Assembly (NCBI GenBank): GCA_900771975.1
Contig: CAAGPV010000072.1
Location: 51,956 to 115,955 of the forward strand
Direction of reading: 5' to 3'
From: an uncultured Prevotella sp.
GTDB lineage: Bacteria > Bacteroidota > Bacteroidia > Bacteroidales > Bacteroidaceae
Length of the DNA: 64,000 nucleotides
Made by a program: the position numbers and the translations under genes. Each line of letters opens with the position of its first letter. The stretch's first letter is position 1. The notes under the pieces are model-generated. The model was not told where the DNA came from and made no database searches. It saw nothing but the letters and a program-made list of their open reading frames with translations. Shown piece by piece: positions 17,513 to 25,956 of this stretch.

Positions 17513-18679
17513 TTATTTATTAGCTCTGTTTTTTGCAATTAGCTTTTTTATTGTTTCTACAGAAGCTGATGTGGTAAATCCATCCTCTGGAGTATTCATA
17601 CAATAATCTACCAACTTATCGATAGTAGAAGTGGCAACATGCATACGGGTGTCCGATGATGCATAATAAATGAATACCTTACCATCTTCATCTGCTATCC
17701 ATCCATTAGCAAAAGTGACATTCATTACATCGCCAATATATTCTTCTCCTTGAGGAACAAGGAAATAACCGCCAGGTTGAGCGATGACACGAGTTGGGTC
17801 ATCAAGTGCAGTCATATACATATAAAGTACATAACGCAATCCCGAAGCACAACCTCTTACGCCATGTGCCAAATGTAACCAACCCTTAGGAGTCTTGATG
17901 GGATGAGGTCCTTCACCATTTTTCACTTCCATAATGGTGTGATAATGACGAGAGTTGATAATCTTTTCTTCCTTGATTTCGGCATGGGTAATGTCATCAA
18001 CAAGAGCCCAACCAATGCCACCACCTGAGCCGGCATCTATAAAGCCATCCTGAGGACGAGTATAGAATGCATATTTCCCATCTACAAATTCAGGATGCAA
18101 AACAACATTACGTTGCTGCGACTTGGTCTTGAGGTCGGGTAAGCGATCCCAATGAACAAGGTCGTGTGTACGGGCTATGGCTGCCGTAGCAGTTGCGGCC
18201 GACAAATCATTTGGTTGCGAGTCGTCATGACGCTCAGCACAAAACACTCCATATATCCAACCATCCTCGTGTGCGGTCAGTCGCATATCATAGATATTGG
18301 TAGCAGGCACAACATCATCGGGCATGGTTATCGGTTCTTCCCAAAAGCGGAAATTATCAATACCATTGGGAGACTCTGCCACAGCAAAGAAGCTTTTACG
18401 GTCAGCACCCTCTACACGCACTACAAGTAAATACTTTCCATTCCATTTTATTGCCCCCGAATTAAGAGTTGCATTCATCATTATGCGCTGTTCCAAATAA
18501 GGATTGTCTTTCTCGTTGAAATCATATCGCCATTCGAGAGGTGTGTGTTCTGCCGTTAAAATGGGGTATTTATAACGAGTGTAAATACCATTACCCCATT
18601 CTTCTGCCACATTCTTACGAGTTAGAAGCTCTTCATGATGAGCTTTAAGGGCTTCTACTTTTTTTCTAAAATCTGTCAT
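17513..18679 (-). CDS. 4-O-beta-D-mannosyl-D-glucose phosphorylase (GH130)
   Basis: A 388-residue cytoplasmic five-bladed propeller enzyme without a signal peptide. Family GH130 subfamily 1 splits mannosyl-beta-1,4-glucose with phosphate into mannose-1-phosphate and glucose, saving an ATP. Visible features are VRVEGADRKSFFAVAESPNGI in outline, the proton donor Asp131 in NIYDMRLT, and the phosphate-binding stretch around SRHYHTIMEVKNGEGPHP. The length and N-terminus (KKVEALKAHHEELL) fit the B. fragilis enzyme type. It stands 6 bases after... in transcription order it follows the GH26 gene and precedes the symporter and epimerase, giving the whole mannobiose pathway in one unit. Mannan-chain phosphorylases of subfamily 2 remain a lesser possibility. 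Confidence 0.93.
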   Translation of the reverse strand: MTDFRKKVEALKAHHEELLTRKNVAEEWGNGIYTRYKYPILTAEHTPLEWRYDFNEKDNPYLEQRIMMNATLNSGAIKWNGKYLLVVRVEGADRKSFFAVAESPNGIDNFRFWEEPITMPDDVVPATNIYDMRLTAHEDGWIYGVFCAERHDDSQPNDLSAATATAAIARTHDLVHWDRLPDLKTKSQQRNVVLHPEFVDGKYAFYTRPQDGFIDAGSGGGIGWALVDDITHAEIKEEKIINSRHYHTIMEVKNGEGPHPIKTPKGWLHLAHGVRGCASGLRYVLYMYMTALDDPTRVIAQPGGYFLVPQGEEYIGDVMNVTFANGWIADEDGKVFIYYASSDTRMHVATSTIDKLVDYCMNTPEDGFTTSASVETIKKLIAKNRANK

Positions 18680-18685
18680 ATTCGT

Positions 18686-19789
18686 TTATTTTATATTGTT
18701 TATATCTTTAAGGAAAAGAACGTTCTTTGCCGAATATAGAGCTTTAAAATCTGCTGCACAAGGTAAATCTGGCGAAGGACCAAAGTATTCATTTTTGTCG
18801 TTACGCCATAAAAGGAAGTAGCAAATGTTGTATCGGTCCATTACCGGTTTTAAAACTCTTGTCCACCATGTTGCATCTGGCATATTCTTTAAGCCACATT
18901 CTGTAAGTGCAAAAAGTCGATTGTTCTTTTCTGCGAACTTACTAATAAAGTCCAAGTCAGCAGAAATTTGCGTTATGAAATCAGTTTCCTTGCCCCATTG
19001 ATAAGCATCTTCACCTAACAAAGTAACACGGTCATTACCGGGATAACGTTCCAAGAAGCGTTCCTCCGACCAATTTCCATCCAAGTTGGGAGAATAGCTC
19101 CAAAGCAAATTGTCTAAACCACGACCACGCAGGTAGTCTTGTAGCATATTCCACAATGCTTTATATTCTTCATTCGTACACAATTTCTGTCCCCACCAAA
19201 ACCAAGAACCATTGTTTTCATGCCAAGGGCGAAAAATAATTGGAATAGGATTGCCTTTGCTGTCTTTTAATGTACAAAGGAAATCACCTACTCGCTGCAT
19301 CCACAATTGGAATTTTTGGTATTCCTTTCCCTCAGGCAAGACACTTTTTACCACCTGATCAGAACTTACATCCCATGCTGTTCCGCCGGTAAGAGGATTG
19401 CGCGGATGCCAACTAAAAGTAACAATACCGCCTCGTTCTGCGTGGCGTATCGCTTCATCGTGTATAAGATTAAAAGGAACACTGTCCAAGTTTTTGCTAT
19501 CAGCCTTTTCTATACCTCCTAAGTCAAAGCCCATAACAGCCGGATAATCACCTGTCGTTTCCAGTATGTCGCTGCGATTCGGCTCATATGACCAGTTAAT
19601 CCCATAAAATGGATCATCCTGATGTCCTGCCATATAGCCTTTCTTTTGGATGCTTGCCAACCGTATGGTTAACAATTCCGCTGTAGTTACTTTTTTCTTT
19701 TTCATTGTTTGTGATGATGTAGACAATGTTTGAGTTGCACAAGCAGACAATACAAGTAAAGCTATGGAAAAGAAAAGTATTTTTTTCAT
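18686..19789 (-). CDS. Lipoprotein beta-mannanase (GH26)
   Basis: A 367-residue retaining (beta/alpha)8 enzyme that cuts beta-1,4-mannan. The lipobox LSAC gives a lipidated Cys17, so it is anchored in the envelope. Acid/base Glu191 lies in FRPWHENNGSWFWW and nucleophile Glu297 in FALTECG, both typical of GH26. The HPRNP segment (about 128-132) is also characteristic. The residues after Cys17 are not acidic, unlike the surface lipoproteins upstream, so it may face the periplasm and cut imported oligosaccharides, perhaps to mannobiose as BfMan26A does. It lies between the CE7 esterase and GH130 genes with short gaps, consistent with one transcript. Confidence 0.92.
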   Translation of the reverse strand: MKKILFFSIALLVLSACATQTLSTSSQTMKKKKVTTAELLTIRLASIQKKGYMAGHQDDPFYGINWSYEPNRSDILETTGDYPAVMGFDLGGIEKADSKNLDSVPFNLIHDEAIRHAERGGIVTFSWHPRNPLTGGTAWDVSSDQVVKSVLPEGKEYQKFQLWMQRVGDFLCTLKDSKGNPIPIIFRPWHENNGSWFWWGQKLCTNEEYKALWNMLQDYLRGRGLDNLLWSYSPNLDGNWSEERFLERYPGNDRVTLLGEDAYQWGKETDFITQISADLDFISKFAEKNNRLFALTECGLKNMPDATWWTRVLKPVMDRYNICYFLLWRNDKNEYFGPSPDLPCAADFKALYSAKNVLFLKDINNIK

Positions 19790-19813
19790 TGTATTTTATC
19801 AAAAAATCAAATA

Positions 19814-21091
19814 TTAATAACCTAACTGATGAATCAAGAAATTCTGCCATTCATCCCATTGCTCTTGATACCAATAATGGCCAGTCATTGGATAAACGGT
19901 AAGTGATTTCTTCGCTTTTACGATATTATAAAGGCCGTAAGACGATGTTGGAGGCACCACTTCATCATTATAGCCAAAGCTAAACCAGCACACTTGCGAA
20001 GGGCGTAACCGCTTGGCAAAGTTAACGCCATCATAATAACGGCTTCCTTCAATTCTCTTATCATCAGCTTTTTGATTATAAAAATAATGGGGCCAACCGC
20101 CTGCAATACCATTTGTTTCGGCTTCATAGTCGCACATTGCGTCATGAATAGCGGCAAAGAAAGTCACTCTACTATCCAATGCAGCCGTTGCAATCGACAG
20201 GAAGCCTCCTTGAGAAGCCCCCGTCACGCCCAAAGTCTTGCCATCCCACTCTGGTAAAGATGCAATAAAGTCAACTGAGCGAACCGCTCCTGTTATCACA
20301 CGCTTATAATAATTTTTGTTGGGGTCTTCCAAATTGGTATCCCAATAGCCATTAAGCGCCCCATCCAACAAACGATCATAAACTGTCTGGTCGAGTGTAA
20401 CTGGTATACCATGTATTCCTATTTCCAGAACAATACATTTTCCACTTGCCGTATAGGTATCTCCTGGGTAGGGACGTACGCCAGCTCCTGGAACACGAAG
20501 TAGTGCAGGATAGTGGCCCTGCGCCTTAGGAACAGACAAAATACCATAAATTCTACTATTAGGCCGATTGTTGACAAAGCTCACTTCATACACATTGTCA
20601 TCTTTAGTACACCTGTCAGGAAGAAGTTTCATCGTTGGATTAAGCTCATTCCGCCGGGCTTCTTCCAATGCTTTCTTCCAAAAGTCATCGAAATCATCGG
20701 GACATTTCGCATATGGTTGTATTTTTTCGGGAGCAAAACCGGCAGTGCAAAGGCCTTCATAATCCTTCCCATTAACATGTGCAACAACCTTTACACGGTA
20801 AAAACCTTGTCTATTGAGAGTTCCTTTCAGATGAAGAGTACCATCTTTTAAAGTAATTGAGCGCTTAACATCTGGATACATAACAGGTCCCGCCTCATAA
20901 TCAATCTGAACATTGTCAAGTAAGGTTCCCGATTTTCTAACGTTAACTTCAAAATTAGCAGTTTCATTCAATTTGTAGTTCCAGTCCTTATGGTCGGGGG
21001 TAACACTTACAACTATATCATTCCCCCTAATTTGAGCTTCTATTGGCAATGCCATCAACAATAGAAGCAAAAACTGCAATAACTTTTTCAT
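19814..21091 (-). CDS. Acetyl esterase, carbohydrate esterase family 7 type
   Basis: A 425-residue exported alpha/beta hydrolase with a signal peptide ending near EAQ20. An N-terminal Ig-like domain (about 21-120) precedes an acetylxylan esterase/cephalosporin deacetylase domain. The triad is visible as Ser293 (GASQGG), Asp376 (GYNDEVVPP) and His405 (MTGHYWY). CE7 enzymes remove O-acetyl groups from short oligosaccharides. In a mannan locus the natural substrate is probably acetylated glucomannan or galactoglucomannan, whose acetyl groups block mannanases and the epimerase. The gene lies 12 bases after GH27 and 24 before GH26 in the same direction. Confidence 0.9.
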   Translation of the reverse strand: MKKLLQFLLLLLMALPIEAQIRGNDIVVSVTPDHKDWNYKLNETANFEVNVRKSGTLLDNVQIDYEAGPVMYPDVKRSITLKDGTLHLKGTLNRQGFYRVKVVAHVNGKDYEGLCTAGFAPEKIQPYAKCPDDFDDFWKKALEEARRNELNPTMKLLPDRCTKDDNVYEVSFVNNRPNSRIYGILSVPKAQGHYPALLRVPGAGVRPYPGDTYTASGKCIVLEIGIHGIPVTLDQTVYDRLLDGALNGYWDTNLEDPNKNYYKRVITGAVRSVDFIASLPEWDGKTLGVTGASQGGFLSIATAALDSRVTFFAAIHDAMCDYEAETNGIAGGWPHYFYNQKADDKRIEGSRYYDGVNFAKRLRPSQVCWFSFGYNDEVVPPTSSYGLYNIVKAKKSLTVYPMTGHYWYQEQWDEWQNFLIHQLGY

Positions 21092-21102
21092 TATTATACA
21101 GA

Positions 21103-22353
21103 TTATTTAATTAAACGATAAGAAATAACATCATGTGCGCCAACAGAAATCTTGCGAGTTGCTTTATCTTTCTTTGAAGTTTTGCCTTCATACTTATGCG
21201 TCCACAAGTTATACACCTTATATATATATTTATCAAATTCGGTACTTCTTAAACTTACTTCGTTGTCCGTCAAATTAAAGTCTTGCCAATTCATATTGAA
21301 TGACACGTTTTTCTTGGTTGGGTTTAAAATGGTGAACGCCCAATCGCCATTTGCCAACGGTTTAAACCAAAAAGCCAAGCCCTTCTTGTCACAGAAGTGC
21401 AAACCCTGAACACCCAAAGTGTCTTGGTCGACGGCTATCATCTCTTTGTTTAAGATAATTTTCTTAGTAGCTTCATTCATATTTCGCAAGTCGTTACCAA
21501 GAATTAGCGGACTTGCCATCATGCACCACATTGTAAAATGAGCACGGTCTTCATTCTCTGACATACCATTCCCAACTTCCAGCATATCCGGATCGTTCCA
21601 ATAGCCTTTTCCTGCATACTGACGAAGGGTGTCATTATAATTGATACACTGCATCACACCAAACTGCGTATAGCCGGGGAAGACACGGAGAGAATCGAAA
21701 TTGCACCAAATGTCAGGCGTTGTTCGCCACGAGTGGCCTACTTGATTGGCCCAATGCCAAGGTTGGCTTGAGCCCCATTCACACATACTGAAAAAGATTG
21801 GACGGCCAGCCGAACGCAAAGCTTCACCCATGAGCTCATATGCTCCAACGGGATTGATGTTTTCTGTCTTACACCAATCATACTTCAAATAATCACATCC
21901 CCAACGGGCATATTGTAAAGCATCTTGATATTCATGTCCGAAAGAACCAGGTTCACCGGCACAAGTTTCTCTACCTGCATCACTGTAAATTCCCAATTTT
22001 AAGCCTTTACTATGCACATAGTCGGCAACGGCTTTCATTCCGTTTGGAAATTTCACAGAATCTGCCTGAATAAAGCCATTTGCATCGCGTTTTCCATGCC
22101 AGCAGTCATCAATATTTAGATAAACATATCCCGCATCACGAAGACCGGTTTCCACCATAGCATCTGCCATTTCTTTAATAACCGTTTCATTAATATTGCC
22201 TTGAAATTTATTCCAAGTACTCCAGCCCATTTGCGGCGTATTTGCCAAGCCTTCCCATTTTTGCGCCGAAACAGGTTGAACAAAAAAGCCACACAAGGCT
22301 ATAATCAGCAAAGAAAATTTGCAAATAGTACTTTTTACGTTGTTGATAATCAT
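21103..22353 (-). CDS. Alpha-galactosidase (GH27)
   Basis: A 416-residue exported enzyme that removes alpha-1,6-galactosyl side groups from galactomannan. I start at the ATG at 22353, which opens a signal peptide (ICKFSLLIIALCGFFVQPVSAQ); the frame extends upstream to 22416, but that region contains the promoter. Family signatures are TPQMGWSTWNKF at the mature N-terminus, IDDCWHG (about 81-87), nucleophile Asp159 in YLKYDWCK and acid/base Asp214 in RTTPDIW. The C-terminal 80 residues form the usual beta-sandwich. It is the first gene of the second transcription unit of the mannan locus. Debranching fits its place beside two mannanase families. Confidence 0.94.
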   Translation of the reverse strand: MIINNVKSTICKFSLLIIALCGFFVQPVSAQKWEGLANTPQMGWSTWNKFQGNINETVIKEMADAMVETGLRDAGYVYLNIDDCWHGKRDANGFIQADSVKFPNGMKAVADYVHSKGLKLGIYSDAGRETCAGEPGSFGHEYQDALQYARWGCDYLKYDWCKTENINPVGAYELMGEALRSAGRPIFFSMCEWGSSQPWHWANQVGHSWRTTPDIWCNFDSLRVFPGYTQFGVMQCINYNDTLRQYAGKGYWNDPDMLEVGNGMSENEDRAHFTMWCMMASPLILGNDLRNMNEATKKIILNKEMIAVDQDTLGVQGLHFCDKKGLAFWFKPLANGDWAFTILNPTKKNVSFNMNWQDFNLTDNEVSLRSTEFDKYIYKVYNLWTHKYEGKTSKKDKATRKISVGAHDVISYRLIK

Positions 22354-22395
22354 TTTGTAATAAACGTTTTGGTTAGTTATTCTATTTCTCTTTTG

Positions 22396-22428
22396 CAAAG
22401 ATAGCATAATTTCCAAAAAGGCGCTAAC
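22396..22428 (-). promoter_or_regulatory. Promoter of the mannan catabolic unit (GH27 onward)
   Basis: On the minus strand TATCTTTG (22396-22403) is a perfect TAnnTTTG, with GTTAG (22424-22428) 20 bases upstream. The susC promoter has a similar TTAG in the -33 place, which may reflect shared activator dependence. Confidence 0.65.
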
Positions 22429-22681
22429 ACTTTATTGACTATTTACTATATTAATTTATCAAAAGCAACAAGAAATCATGACAAAATAATGTCAATCCGA
22501 CTATTATTCAAGAGTAAAGCGATTAACTTATACCAATAAAGCGCCAAGCAATAAGCTATTTATACATAAAGTATTCAAGCAAAGGCCAGGATATTCCAAG
22601 CAAGACAAATATGCCTCCAACTATCAGATTATCAAGCAGAATAAGGATGCCGACAAACTATTATCATCAGAACGAATAAAA

Positions 22682-22720
22682 AATCAAATGCCATTGGCAG
22701 ATAGCCAATGGCATTTGATT
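22682..22720 (-). terminator. Terminator of the susCD-GH5 unit
   Basis: AATCAAATGCCATTGGC (22682-22698) and GCCAATGGCATTTGATT (22704-22720) are perfect 17-base arms with a 5-base loop, 38 bases after the GH5 stop on the minus strand. Confidence 0.85.
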
Positions 22721-22758
22721 ACTCATATAATTATCTTGCTATGCAAGACTGTATGATA

Positions 22759-24261
22759 CTATTTTTTCGTCGAGAACAAGGCATTGACGATTTCCGGTTC
22801 ATACCATTCGTTCTTATTTCGGTCGTAAAGGCCCATCCACCACAAACCTGTTGTCTTATAAGCATTGAATTTTTCAACCATATAAGTTGCATATTTAATG
22901 CGTTCATTCATATCAGGGTGAGTACCGATGGCACCAAATTCACCAAAGATATATGGTACATGCAAGTCGTCACAACGCTTGTTTACACGAGAGAATATGG
23001 CATCAATCTCCGATTTACAACTTTCGTCGAACATATTAATGTAATATTGCTTGTCGTCATTATTGGAAGCATCATTACAGAACCAATAAGGATCATAACT
23101 GTGGATGGACAACAACAAGTGGTTAGGATGAACATCCGTTGGAACCTGAAGTGCATCCAGAACCGGCTGAGTAGAACCGGAGCCATAACCATTAATCATC
23201 AAGTTGCGGTATTCGTTGTTGCCTCCGGTGGCACGAACGGCATCTACGAAGTCTTGCTGAAGCTTATTGATAGTGGTATAAGTAGGATCCGCAGGGTCAG
23301 CAGGTGCTGTCCAAGACCAGTTCTTATCCAATATTTCGTTAAATCCATCAAAGATAAGATGTTCATCTTTATCCTTGAAACGATTAGCAATTTGCGTCCA
23401 CAGGTTCTTAAGACGAGCTGAATTTTCAGCATATTTGTCAGGATCACCTGTCAACCATCCAGCATCGTCCTGACGACCGGCGCTACGTGCACCTGCATCA
23501 TGCTGAACAACAAGAATGCAATACATGTGTGCGTGAAGAACATAGTCAACCACTTGTTCCACACGATCCATCCAAGCCTCGTCGATGGTGCCGTCTGCAG
23601 CCTGATGTTGATACCATGTAACAGGCACACGCATGATATTAAAGCCTTTAGCTGCTATAGAGTCAACAATGTCCTGTGTCGTTACAGGCTGTCCCCATGC
23701 GGTCTCCCAAGCCTCTGGACCCTTTGAGAAGTCAATCCAAGTGGTTTTTGCTATTTCCGGATTACTCTCCAATGTATTTCCAAGATTGTATCCAAGTTTG
23801 ATATGTTCTACCAAACTGTAACTGCTTTCGAACGGATCATTAGGATCCATTCCCACACCATTCTGGCTCACATTGATTACTTTTGTCAGATTACCTGCAG
23901 TAATGGTGATGGCAGAACGACGGAGTGAGCTTTCATTTTTTGTTACACTCACCTTAATATAAGCCTTCGTATTTGTTGCAGAAGTATCTGTAGCATTCCA
24001 TCCATAACCTGAATGAGGGGTTATTGAGAGCCAAGTCGTATCGGCATCTGGTATTGAAGCAGTCCAATCACCATCGGTGCTTACGCCAATCATAGTGTTT
24101 GTTGCAGCCATTTGGAAAGACAAGCTATCGATAGCCTTTCCGTCCTTGGTGACAGTCAGCACCGAAGCTGGAGCCGAAGCGTTGTCGTCGTCACTACAGC
24201 TCTGCACAAACAGAGCCGCAGTGAAGAGGAGCATGAAGCCTAATATATTTTTTATCTTCAT
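22759..24261 (-). CDS. Surface lipoprotein endoglycanase, GH5 with BACON domain
   Basis: A 500-residue lipoprotein. Cys22 is lipidated and followed by SDDDN, the acidic signal that sends Bacteroidetes lipoproteins to the cell surface. A BACON-type beta domain (about 33-135) likely acts as a spacer. The GH5 barrel (about 150-495) has acid/base Glu309 in FDGFNEIL and nucleophile Glu441 in IFGEFG, plus LGYNLGNTLES at its start. GH5 members hydrolyse beta-1,4-linked glucans, mannans or xyloglucans. The place after susC, susD and the surface binding protein suggests the outer-membrane endo-acting enzyme of the mannan locus, possibly with glucomannanase activity. The sequence alone does not fix the subfamily. 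Confidence 0.88.
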   Translation of the reverse strand: MKIKNILGFMLLFTAALFVQSCSDDDNASAPASVLTVTKDGKAIDSLSFQMAATNTMIGVSTDGDWTASIPDADTTWLSITPHSGYGWNATDTSATNTKAYIKVSVTKNESSLRRSAITITAGNLTKVINVSQNGVGMDPNDPFESSYSLVEHIKLGYNLGNTLESNPEIAKTTWIDFSKGPEAWETAWGQPVTTQDIVDSIAAKGFNIMRVPVTWYQHQAADGTIDEAWMDRVEQVVDYVLHAHMYCILVVQHDAGARSAGRQDDAGWLTGDPDKYAENSARLKNLWTQIANRFKDKDEHLIFDGFNEILDKNWSWTAPADPADPTYTTINKLQQDFVDAVRATGGNNEYRNLMINGYGSGSTQPVLDALQVPTDVHPNHLLLSIHSYDPYWFCNDASNNDDKQYYINMFDESCKSEIDAIFSRVNKRCDDLHVPYIFGEFGAIGTHPDMNERIKYATYMVEKFNAYKTTGLWWMGLYDRNKNEWYEPEIVNALFSTKK

Positions 24262-24282
24262 AATTCTTCTTTTCTTTTAATG

Positions 24283-25905
24283 TTACTTTTTAGGAATATA
24301 GATAACACGAACATTGTCAAACTTGATATCAACCTTTCCTACAGAAGTGCTTTGGTTGATGCTTTGGAAACGGAACTGGTTGAGTCCGAGGCGAACGATA
24401 TCCGCATAAGTCTGACCTTTATAGCAAGCAAACTTGCTCAATGGCACGATTGCACGATACCACTGACGTTTATGTGCTTGTCCATTAATGTCTTGAACGA
24501 CTGGTCCGTCAGGGAACATTCCAATCTGATCATCATAAGATTCCCACCCAAAGTTATCATATTGGTTTTCTGCATCACCAATAGGTTGAATCATGTAACG
24601 GATATAGCCCCAGAAAGAGCCGTTGTTGTAATCGCCATCATCATAGACATTCATTGCCAAGTACACATCATCAGCTGATGCATTAGAAGGAATGTTTTCC
24701 GAAAGCGGGAATGAGTTACCGTTCCAGTCTTTACGGAAATAGACCATCGTACCCCACCATTGCTGAGCTTCTTGTTCTTTAAAAATGCGAGCATAGTTGC
24801 CGTCTGCATTACCTGCATCCTCTATCAAGCAGGTTGGACTCCAAGCATTATTGACAGCATCGTCGTTGTCGAAGGTTGTCAACAAGGTTGTGTAATCATA
24901 GAAATTGTTCAACGATACAGAGCCTGCAGGATTAGATACGGTTAGTGTTGTACCGCTACCCTGTGAAGGCTTCGTCTTGAATGGAATATAGATGGTGTCT
25001 TCAGACGAAGAAACCGTGTAATCATCGCTTGTCAAGGTCACATCACCATAAGTTATCTTGTCAATCTGAACAAAGTCACGACCTGTCAAAACGAGTGTTT
25101 CCCCTATTTCAGGCATATCAGAAGAGGCAGCGAACAAGGTTGGCTTACCTGGCATACGATAATAAGGTATGTAAACCGTTCCGCTTGCACACTCCATCAC
25201 AACCGAACCAGAGTCGGGAGCATTCTCAGGAATAACCGCGCCAACCACAGATTGGGTCTGGTAAGCTTGTGTTACCTGATTCTGATAATGGTTCTGCAGT
25301 ATATCAAAGTATTTATCTATAGCTATGTGATTTCCTGGAACTTCCGTCCATTTGGTCGTATCGAGTTGTTCTGACATCGCATCGGTAATGTAAACCTTTT
25401 CAATATCGAGCAGGTTCAAACCATAGAGTTTCATTGTATCGCCAGCAGTTCTCGGATAACGAGCTTCCAAGCGCTGGAGTTGCGGACCGGGTTGCGTTAT
25501 CTTGAATGCATAGACCGCTGTTCCATGAGTAGTCTCCACACGTATTTCGTCAGGAATAGTGCTATCAAAAGAAGACAACTTAAAACCGTCTTTTTCTGAA
25601 GGAACCGTAACAATCACACTATGATCTGTGTTCATTGTTGGGTTGAAGTATACCTCTTGGTCATTGATATAGACTTTCATCACGTGCGACAAGTTCTTAC
25701 CGATAATGGCAATAATCTGTCCTTGTCCTGCCTTATTAAACAGGCTGTCTGCTTTGGTAGGATCTGGTAGACGCACACCTGTAATTTCCGGCTGTCCACC
25801 TCCGTCCGAGTCGTCATCGCTACAAGACGTAACGCTAAGAGAGAACACTGCCACAAATAGCAGCATCAGCAGACTCATTCTCTTGTTAAATATGTTCTTT
25901 AACAT
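24283..25905 (-). CDS. Surface glycan-binding lipoprotein with IPT/TIG domains
   Basis: A 540-residue lipoprotein with lipidated Cys28 followed by SDDDSDGG, a surface-export signal. IPT/TIG Ig-like modules follow (ITGVRLPDPTKADSLF... and IIAIGKNLSHVMKVYIND; LPDMPEIGETLVLTGRDFVQIDKI), about 35-330. The C-terminal part (about 335-540) is a beta-sandwich with many Trp and Tyr residues, like the glycan-binding domain of SGBP-B type proteins. Such proteins are non-catalytic. They hold polysaccharide at the SusCD complex. The gene sits between susD and GH5 with a 21-base gap to the latter. The mannan specificity is inferred from context. Confidence 0.85.
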   Translation of the reverse strand: MLKNIFNKRMSLLMLLFVAVFSLSVTSCSDDDSDGGGQPEITGVRLPDPTKADSLFNKAGQGQIIAIIGKNLSHVMKVYINDQEVYFNPTMNTDHSVIVTVPSEKDGFKLSSFDSTIPDEIRVETTHGTAVYAFKITQPGPQLQRLEARYPRTAGDTMKLYGLNLLDIEKVYITDAMSEQLDTTKWTEVPGNHIAIDKYFDILQNHYQNQVTQAYQTQSVVGAVIPENAPDSGSVVMECASGTVYIPYYRMPGKPTLFAASSDMPEIGETLVLTGRDFVQIDKITYGDVTLTSDDYTVSSSEDTIYIPFKTKPSQGSGTTLTVSNPAGSVSLNNFYDYTTLLTTFDNDDAVNNAWSPTCLIEDAGNADGNYARIFKEQEAQQWWGTMVYFRKDWNGNSFPLSENIPSNASADDVYLAMNVYDDGDYNNGSFWGYIRYMIQPIGDAENQYDNFGWESYDDQIGMFPDGPVVQDINGQAHKRQWYRAIVPLSKFACYKGQTYADIVRLGLNQFRFQSINQSTSVGKVDIKFDNVRVIYIPKK

Positions 25906-25956
25906 GGATTCTTTGTTTTTTCGTTACTTAAACTAATTTCAAATTATATGCCACGC

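Larger units (their letters stand above)
22354..22758. other. 405-base intergenic stretch splitting the mannan locus
   Basis: No credible gene is seen. It holds the GH27 promoter (22396-22428) and the terminator of the GH5 gene (22682-22720). The remaining 250 bases are AT-rich. They are a natural place for AraC-type binding sites, but I could not identify a convincing repeat. Confidence 0.6.
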
